Below are positions 5,279 through 5,516 of a DNA stretch of 5,516 nt, one piece after another; the first letter of the stretch is position 1; the number at the start of each line of letters is the position of its first letter. The DNA is from Bifidobacterium breve. Lineage in GTDB: Bacteria > Actinomycetota > Actinomycetes > S36-B12. Both the position numbers and the translations under genes were made by a program. The notes under the pieces are model-generated. The model had not been told where the DNA came from. It was given only the letters and a program-made list of their open reading frames with translations, and did no database searches. The stretch covers positions 1-5,516 of the forward strand of contig CALPZT020000133.1 of assembly GCA_943328365.2 (NCBI GenBank), read 5' to 3'.

Positions 5279-5516
5279 ATCCGGGGCTGTGAATACCTTA
5301 CATTTTGATCACGTTTGGGGCGACGTTCCACATATGACCGGTTTGCGGCTATGCTTCGTAGTGGCAAGGCGAAGTCAGCACCACCGTTCTGAGATGCCCG
5401 CCCTGCATACCTGCAGCGGGCATCACATGTTTCTGGGCAAGAGCACAGATCAAGGACGAAGGTTCGAACAAGCTAGGCCACGCGTTGGGCGACCGTCCGA
5501 CGCAACTTCGTGCAAG
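5279..5516. other. Non-coding right edge: promoter-like and hairpin-rich
   Basis: No gene is recognisable in these 238 bases. The first part (about 5290-5315) is noticeably AT-richer than the rest of the window and contains TTGATC. TATGCT at 5350-5355 could be a -10, with TTCCAC (5326-5331) 18 bases upstream as a weak -35. The second half holds two strong inverted repeats, listed separately or described in the findings, and an 8-base palindrome GTTCGAAC (5462-5469). One plus-strand frame stays open from an ATG at 5394 to the window end, but it has no ribosome binding site and no familiar sequence. The region probably combines the end of the SURF1 unit with the leader of a gene beyond the window. 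Confidence 0.5.
5393..5424 (+). terminator. Strong hairpin after SURF1, candidate terminator or RNA element
   Basis: GATGCCCGC (5393-5401) and GCGGGCATC (5416-5424) pair perfectly over 9 bases. Within the loop, after an unpaired CC, TGCA (5404-5407) can pair with TGCA (5412-5415) around TACC. The sequence after it, ACATGTTTCT, is only moderately T-rich. It lies 115 bases beyond the SURF1 stop, so it may end that transcript, or it may be part of a leader or small RNA from the promoter-like site at 5326-5355. Confidence 0.45.

Noticed and set aside
5289..5304. TGTGA...TTACA as a CRP/GlxR-type operator
   Set aside because: The spacing is one base short and the second half-site matches poorly to TCACA.
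5389..5424. CTGAGA followed by a hairpin, as in a TPP riboswitch
   Set aside because: The other conserved TPP elements (the ACCTGATC-like stretch and the AATGCC...GTAGGGAA core) are absent.
5460..5469. GGTTCGAA resembling a tRNA T-loop
   Set aside because: No acceptor stem, anticodon arm or D arm can be placed around it. The bases form the simple palindrome GTTCGAAC.
5394..5516. Open plus-strand frame from ATG 5394 to the window end
   Set aside because: No ribosome binding site, a start inside a hairpin arm, and an unfamiliar Arg/Ser-rich translation. A minus-strand frame over the same bases (5349-5516) is equally open, so openness is uninformative here.

Overview
The window is high-GC DNA with tightly packed, overlapping genes. 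It is almost certainly from an actinomycete (Actinomycetota). The clearest marker is mca, the mycothiol S-conjugate amidase, because mycothiol is an actinobacterial thiol. The arrangement greA / DUF4307 protein / divergent mca / small membrane protein also matches the order I know from Mycobacterium tuberculosis (Rv1080c-Rv1083). I cannot assign a genus.

Layout. Positions 1-505 (+) hold the 3' end of ilvA, with its ACT-like regulatory domain. Ten bases later a DrrA-type ABC ATPase (516-1505) begins, and it overlaps its ABC-2 permease (1502-2353) by an ATGA. Together they form a two-gene exporter in the same direction as ilvA. The permease converges on greA (2376-2864, -), and the 22-bp gap plus the greA stop codon can fold into a long hairpin. 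Upstream of greA on the minus strand is a DUF4307 single-pass membrane protein (2884-3354). It is transcribed away from mca (3380-4258, +) across only 25 bp. mca overlaps a small membrane protein (4255-4530), which overlaps a SURF1-family cytochrome oxidase assembly factor (4508-5278). The last 238 bases contain no recognisable gene but do contain promoter-like sequence and two hairpins.

How the genes work together. Three transcription units are likely: ilvA-ATPase-permease (+), DUF4307-greA (-), and mca-small membrane protein-SURF1 (+). The first joins branched-chain amino acid synthesis to an exporter with no obvious functional link. The second pairs a transcript-cleavage factor with a membrane protein of unknown role. 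The third joins thiol-dependent detoxification to respiratory oxidase assembly. Several starts (greA, DUF4307, mca) lack a Shine-Dalgarno sequence, which fits the leaderless or short-leader mRNAs common in actinobacteria.

The window is mostly ordinary, conserved chromosomal backbone. I see no mobile element, CRISPR array, toxin-antitoxin pair, tRNA, rRNA or convincing new system. The points that merit a second look are regulatory (the divergent promoter, the convergent hairpin and the structured right edge) and contextual (SURF1 and a two-cysteine DUF4307 protein beside mca).
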